Shown piece after piece: positions 7,006 to 10,474 of a stretch of 10,474 bases of DNA. The stretch comes from M2408 sp046303515 (GTDB taxonomy: Bacteria; Bacteroidota; Bacteroidia; Flavobacteriales_D; Crocinitomicaceae). The notes under the pieces were generated by a model. It was given only the letters and a program-made list of their open reading frames with translations. It was not told the origin of the DNA and did no database searches. Made by a program: the position numbers and the translations under genes. Location of the stretch: NCBI GenBank assembly GCA_046303515.1, contig JBKCGI010000143.1:1-10474 (forward strand), in the 5' to 3' direction. The stretch's first letter is position 1. Each line of letters opens with the position of its first letter.

Positions 7006-7158
7006 ACTATTTACGACATAAACAATAAGCTAATTCTAAGTTCTATTTTAAATGAAAATTCACAAATTGACTTAAGTAATTTGACTTCTGGTTATTATAT
7101 ACTTCAAATTTGTGATGTTAATTTTTCAAATCTATATTTCCCAATAATTAAAGAATAG
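7006..7158 (+). pseudogene. in-frame C-terminal half of the T9SS sorting domain, cut off by a TAA
   Basis: Directly after the TAA at 7003-7005 and in the same frame, 50 codons run to a TAG at 7156-7158. They encode TIYDINNKLILSS..., then IDLSNLTSGYYILQI, then a terminal FPIIKE. This is the standard second half of a type A sorting domain (compare TIYDLEGKVI...LTSGVYFLKL...ARKIIK in the DUF4465 protein of this window). A single change, for example AAA to TAA, would explain the break and would restore FPKTIYD. There is no frameshift, so it is a nonsense mutation, a sequencing error, or a read-through site. Confidence 0.75.
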
Positions 7159-7163
7159 GATTT

Positions 7164-7197
7164 TTGGAACACTTTTTGTCTGAAATGTTTATCTTTA
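7164..7197 (+). promoter_or_regulatory. candidate promoter for the 533-aa exported protein gene
   Basis: TTG (7164-7166) and TATCTTTA (7190-7197), seven of eight matches to TAnnTTTG, are separated by 23 nt. Transcription would begin about 12 nt before the ATG at 7215. The element sits immediately after the end of the interrupted upstream gene, suggesting the two genes are transcribed separately. Confidence 0.4.
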
Positions 7198-7214
7198 CAC
7201 AAAAAATAACATTC

Positions 7215-8816
7215 ATGAAAAAAGTATTTTTACTTTCGTTTACTTTATTAACATTCTTAAGCAGCAAAGCACAAACAATTCAAACTTACAAAGGAGTTTT
7301 TGAATCTGGTTCGGCAACTTATCAATATTTCGAAAATGACAAATCAGATCGTATCTACAATGGAAGCTTCAATTATGTAGGAAATCCTTATTCGTTTGTT
7401 GGACAATTTAAGGATAATAAGCGAAATGGAAAATGGAAAATTTCTGCATTAAACAAAATTTACAAAAACGAAAAAGGTAAAATTCAAGTCAATACAAATA
7501 TTTCCGGAAAATACATTTTGAGTTCAATGGATAGTATTTGGACGTATACAAACGCAATTAAAACCTATAATCCAAAGACTAAAAAACCAAGTCCTAAGGC
7601 TGAAATAACTAAGTCTACGGCAAATTTTAAAAACAATCATTTTTCAGGAAAATTTACTTACGAAAAAGGAATTACTACTAAAACTACCGTTGTTGGACAA
7701 TTCAATGAAAATGGCTTTCCTGATGGTGTTTGGATTACAAAGTCTTTGAAAGAAATAGAGGAAATTAAATACCAAAACGGAATTTTATTGTCTCGCATAG
7801 TGAAAGATATTACTACAGGAGACAAAAAAGTGAATGAAGATAATTCAGTATTTGTGAACTCTGTACTAGCAAATCTAGATTCGAAGACATTAATTTCGAC
7901 AGTTAGTGGAAAAATGTATTTCATCGACACGGTAGAATTCCAAAATATTTTATTAGCAGTTTGGCAGAAAGATTTATTGAATCACGACGTTTTAGGAAAC
8001 ATCATAAATCCTTTATATTCCTTCAAAAGAAGCCACATTGCACCAATTGCATACCAAATAATCATAATTGAATGTGAAGGGAACTCTGACTGCTTGGCGA
8101 ATTACAACAAAAGCAAAAGTGAGGAATTGGTAAAAATTCAAGAAGAACAAGCTAAACAAGCCGAAGAAGCTGAAAAGTTAAGATTAGAAGCTTTAGCAAA
8201 AGAGGAACAGATTCGAATTGAAAAAGAAAAAGAATTAGAGCGTCAACGCGTCGAACAACTTGCAAATGCAGAAAAAATTGGTGATGAATTTTTCAAACAA
8301 AAGAAATTTAAAAGTGCAATTAATCAATATGCCGAAGTGAACAAAATGGAGTTCTCTCAAGCTAGATTAGATAAAATTTCAGCATGTGAAAAAGAAATAG
8401 CAAAAATAGATTCTCTTCATAAAGAATTAAAAAATAAATACATTGATTTGAAGAATAATGTAAATCCTACTTTCGAAAATGCAGCCAAAGTACAACCTTC
8501 TGTTAAAGCAAAAAAGAAAGTATATGGTGCAAACTACTTGATGTGTGTAGATTTTTTAAAAACGAATTTCATGCCTCAATTTGAAGCGTTAAAAACTATT
8601 GAAAACAGTAGTGAGGAAGAATTAGAATTTTGGACGGAAAAACAAGAGAAACTTATAAAAGAAATTGATGTTTTGAAAAATCAATTGTCAGAAGTAACTC
8701 AGTTTTACACTTCTGTTAACGATGCTGTTACGAAAAACAACAAAAGTAAATTACGTGTTTTGAATTCTTCTTTGAACCCTAAAGTTATTGTTCACGACAT
8801 GATTAATTTTAAATAG
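7215..8816 (+). CDS. exported protein with MORN-like N-terminus, coiled coil and TPR-like segment; function unknown
   Basis: 533 residues from the ATG at 7215. I chose this start because it gives a clean Sec signal peptide (MKKVFLLSFTLLTFLSSKAQ); the frame is open further upstream only through a TTG at 7164. Residues 26-75 contain strands with a MORN-2-like pattern (YNGSF, FVGQFKDNKRNGKW), which recurs at 160-173 (VGQFNENGFPDGVW). Residues 300-355 are an acidic/basic coiled coil rich in Glu, Lys, Gln and Ala. Next comes a segment like one TPR unit (GDEFFKQKKFKSAINQYAEV, 356-375), then more helix to 410. The C-terminal 120 residues are helical, with no family I recognise. There is no lipobox and no T9SS domain, so the periplasm is the likely location. 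It overlaps the convergent trpA by 8 bp and appears unrelated to it. The gene is real by signal peptide and length; I do not assign a function. Confidence 0.8.
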   Translation: MKKVFLLSFTLLTFLSSKAQTIQTYKGVFESGSATYQYFENDKSDRIYNGSFNYVGNPYSFVGQFKDNKRNGKWKISALNKIYKNEKGKIQVNTNISGKYILSSMDSIWTYTNAIKTYNPKTKKPSPKAEITKSTANFKNNHFSGKFTYEKGITTKTTVVGQFNENGFPDGVWITKSLKEIEEIKYQNGILLSRIVKDITTGDKKVNEDNSVFVNSVLANLDSKTLISTVSGKMYFIDTVEFQNILLAVWQKDLLNHDVLGNIINPLYSFKRSHIAPIAYQIIIIECEGNSDCLANYNKSKSEELVKIQEEQAKQAEEAEKLRLEALAKEEQIRIEKEKELERQRVEQLANAEKIGDEFFKQKKFKSAINQYAEVNKMEFSQARLDKISACEKEIAKIDSLHKELKNKYIDLKNNVNPTFENAAKVQPSVKAKKKVYGANYLMCVDFLKTNFMPQFEALKTIENSSEEELEFWTEKQEKLIKEIDVLKNQLSEVTQFYTSVNDAVTKNNKSKLRVLNSSLNPKVIVHDMINFK

Positions 8817-9567
8817 TTTGATTAATTTCAAGACTATTCAAAAATTCATTTTCTTGTTTTATTTTTAAAGCCTTTAAATAAGCTGTTCCAATAATTGCTC
8901 CATCTGTAAATTGATGTGCTCGCTCAATATCCAGTTTACTTTGAATGCCAAAACCAAGCATTACTGGTGTTTTTTTACAAAGAATTTTAATTTCAGCATA
9001 TCTTGATATCAATGAATTTGTTGTGCTTTTATTTTCACCCGTAATAGCGTTTTGAGAAACACAATAGATGAATCCATTTTTAGAATGTTCGGCCATTTTT
9101 GAAATTCGTTCGTCTGTTGTCAAAGGCGTGACTAAAAAGCATAAGGTGATTCCAAATTTCTCAAATTGCGATTGATAGTTTCTTTCGTAAACTTCTAAAC
9201 TGATATCTGGTATTATAATATGTTTGATATTCAAACTTGAACATTTCTGTAAAAATCGATCTAAGCCAAACAGGAATATCGGATTAAAATACCCCATCAA
9301 AACTAAAGGAACGTGAATTTCACTTCGGTGTTTTTCAATTATATGAAACAAAACATCTAAATTCATTCCGTTTTGCAAAGCGATATTACTTGTTTCTTGA
9401 ATTACTGGTCCATCAGCCATTGGATCTGAAAATGGAATTCCCAACTCAATGAAATCAACCCCTTTCTCTTGCAACATCAATATTTGTTCAATTGTACTTT
9501 CTATGGACGGATATCCAGCGGTAATAAAAATACTTACTTGTTTTTTTTCTTTTTTGAATGTGTTCAT
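8809..9567 (-). CDS. trpA: tryptophan synthase alpha subunit
   Basis: 252 residues, close to the usual 250-270. TrpA cleaves indole-3-glycerol phosphate to indole and glyceraldehyde-3-phosphate, and passes indole through a tunnel to TrpB. The active-site segment IELGIPFSDPMADGP carries the two catalytic acids, Glu41 and Asp52 (E. coli Glu49 and Asp60). ITAGYPS near the N-terminus, VSQNAITGEN and the phosphate-binding MLGFGIQ are also present. I chose the ATG at 9567 (MNTFKKEKKQ). An upstream in-frame ATG at 9624 would add 19 unrelated residues and would start inside a GC-rich repeat. It lies 100 nt after trpB and is the last gene of the trp operon, in the usual BA order. Its stop codon overlaps the end of the convergent plus-strand gene by 8 bp, and no terminator hairpin is seen. 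Confidence 0.96.
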   Translation of the reverse strand: MNTFKKEKKQVSIFITAGYPSIESTIEQILMLQEKGVDFIELGIPFSDPMADGPVIQETSNIALQNGMNLDVLFHIIEKHRSEIHVPLVLMGYFNPIFLFGLDRFLQKCSSLNIKHIIIPDISLEVYERNYQSQFEKFGITLCFLVTPLTTDERISKMAEHSKNGFIYCVSQNAITGENKSTTNSLISRYAEIKILCKKTPVMLGFGIQSKLDIERAHQFTDGAIIGTAYLKALKIKQENEFLNSLEINQTI

Positions 9568-9610
9568 TTTTTTAATTTTTCTTGATTTAATAAATTTGCT
9601 TGTTGAAATT

Positions 9611-9650
9611 TCCTCCCCCTCCATCCCCCTCTAAAGGGGGAAGTGTGTCC
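9611..9650. repeat. C/G-rich palindromic repeat in the trpB-trpA gap
   Basis: This short block stands out from its AT-rich surroundings. It contains CCCCCT-CTAA-AGGGGG (9625-9640), a six-pair hairpin with a four-base loop. A second C-tract (CCCCCT, 9615-9620) could pair with the same G-tract instead, and GTGTGT follows. From memory, similar G/C-tract hairpins with a GTGTG-type flank are scattered between genes in many Bacteroidota genomes, so it is probably one copy of a REP-like family. On the trp mRNA it could form a stable hairpin between the two reading frames. Confidence 0.6.
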
Positions 9651-9667
9651 AATACTTTTACAAGTTA

Positions 9668-10474
9668 CTACAAAGCATAACTCATATACGTTTCCATGTC
9701 TTTATCTCCTCTACCAGACAAATTGATTACTACAACATCTTCTTCCTTTAAATCAATTTTACTTAAAGCGGCTATAGCATGAGCACTTTCTAAGGCTGGA
9801 ATGATTCCATCACTTTGACACAATTCTTTTACAGCCTTGAGTGCTTCTTCGTCCGTAATTGCAACAACTTTTGTACGTTGATTTTGAATCGTGAAAGCAT
9901 GTAAGGGGCCAATTCCAGGATAATCCAAACCAGCTGAAATGGAATGAGGTTCTGTTACTTGTCCAAATTCATCTTGCATCAATAAGGTCAAACTTCCATG
10001 TAAAATCCCTGGTTTTCCTAAAATAGAAGTTGCGGCACTTTTACCAGAATTGATGCCTAAACCAGCAGCTTCAACTGCAATAAGTTCAACCGAATCTTCT
10101 TCATAAAAATGATAAAAGGCTCCTGCAGCATTACTTCCTCCTCCGACACAGGCAATTACTTTAGTCGGAAATTGTTTGCCCGTTTTTTCTAGTAATTGAA
10201 ATTTAATTTCTTTCGAAATAACAGACTGAAAATCGGCAACCATTTGTGGATATGGATGTGGTCCAACAACACTACCAATTAAATAATAAGCATCAGGATT
10301 TGAAATCCAATAGCGAATTGCTTCATTTGTTGCGTCTTTTAAGGTTTTACTGCCACTTGTTGCTGGAATAACTTTAGCTCCAAGTAGTTTCATACGAGCA
10401 ACATTTGGAGCTTGTCGTTGGATATCCTTTTCTCCCATAAACACAATGCATTCTAAATTCATCAAGGCACAAGC
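9668..10474 (-). CDS. trpB: tryptophan synthase beta subunit, partial (5' end beyond the right edge)
   Basis: 269 residues of the C-terminal two-thirds of TrpB; the frame is open to the last base of the window, beginning ACALMNLECIVFMG. TrpB condenses indole with L-serine using pyridoxal phosphate to form tryptophan. Visible signatures are GAKVIPATSGSKTLKDATNEA, GPHPYPQMVADFQ, the cofactor phosphate-binding loop CVGGGSNAAGAF, SISAGLDYPGIGP, GIIPALESAHA and NLSGRGDKDM. They align throughout with E. coli TrpB. The PLP-binding lysine and the catalytic glutamate (E. coli Lys87 and Glu109) lie upstream of the window. Methionine and TTG codons near 10463 are internal and are not the true start. It is followed by trpA in the usual order. 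Confidence 0.97.
   Translation of the reverse strand, partial: ACALMNLECIVFMGEKDIQRQAPNVARMKLLGAKVIPATSGSKTLKDATNEAIRYWISNPDAYYLIGSVVGPHPYPQMVADFQSVISKEIKFQLLEKTGKQFPTKVIACVGGGSNAAGAFYHFYEEDSVELIAVEAAGLGINSGKSAATSILGKPGILHGSLTLLMQDEFGQVTEPHSISAGLDYPGIGPLHAFTIQNQRTKVVAITDEEALKAVKELCQSDGIIPALESAHAIAALSKIDLKEEDVVVINLSGRGDKDMETYMSYAL

Noticed and set aside
7164..7214. TTG start adding 17 residues before the signal peptide of the 533-aa protein
   Set aside because: The extension would bury the signal peptide, and it overlaps the promoter candidate; the ATG at 7215 gives a standard export signal.
9540..9560. A-tracts in the first codons of trpA (and A8 in the DUF4349 gene near 690) as phase-variation sites
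   Set aside because: Lysine-rich coding sequence in an AT-rich genome gives such tracts routinely; both frames are intact and a housekeeping enzyme is an unlikely phase-variable gene.
9568..9624. 19-residue N-terminal extension of TrpA from an ATG at 9624
   Set aside because: It starts inside the GC-rich palindromic repeat and its residues do not resemble TrpA; the ATG at 9567 gives the normal N-terminus.
1..10474. CRISPR array, tRNA, rRNA or insertion sequence
   Set aside because: No regularly spaced repeats, no cloverleaf or rRNA segments noticed, and no transposase frame or paired terminal repeats.

Overview
The window reads as a chromosomal piece of an AT-rich member of the Bacteroidota, most likely the Flavobacteriales (Crocinitomicaceae/Fluviicola-like is a guess). 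The evidence is: two genes with type IX secretion (T9SS) C-terminal sorting domains containing YPNPVK motifs; lipoproteins and receptors of Bacteroidota-specific families (DUF4349, DUF5074-like propeller, DUF4465, ORF6N); promoter-like TAnnTTTG elements; and an absence of Shine-Dalgarno sequences.

Layout, left to right. (1) Minus strand: the 5' part of a DUF4349 lipoprotein gene (2-748, running off the left edge) and an ORF6N-domain gene (849-1352). The latter is preceded by a promoter candidate overlapped by two back-to-back perfect palindromes. (2) Minus strand, 1471-5798: a cobalamin-uptake operon. A promoter element at 5791-5798 leads into a well-conserved cobalamin riboswitch (5610-5789), then a DUF4465 protein with a T9SS sorting domain (BtuH-like), a BtuB-type TonB-dependent receptor, and a beta-propeller lipoprotein (BtuG-like) whose start overlaps the receptor stop by 14 nt. 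(3) Plus strand: an SGNH-hydrolase/PKD protein whose T9SS sorting domain is cut by an in-frame TAA at 7003-7005, with the rest of the domain still readable to 7158; then an uncharacterised exported protein of 533 aa with MORN-like, coiled-coil and TPR-like parts. (4) Minus strand: trpA and the 3' two-thirds of trpB. They are separated by 100 nt that hold a C/G-rich palindromic repeat, out of character for this AT-rich DNA.

How the genes work together. The central operon is a coherent vitamin B12 acquisition unit. B12 sensed by the leader RNA would lower expression. The surface DUF4465 and propeller proteins would capture or hand over cobamide, and the receptor would carry it across the outer membrane using TonB energy. 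What sets it apart from the gut Bacteroides version is that the DUF4465 protein appears to be delivered by T9SS while the propeller is a lipoprotein. Inner-membrane BtuFCD genes are not in the window. The trp genes are the end of a tryptophan biosynthesis operon entering from the right. The remaining genes have no clear functional link to either unit.
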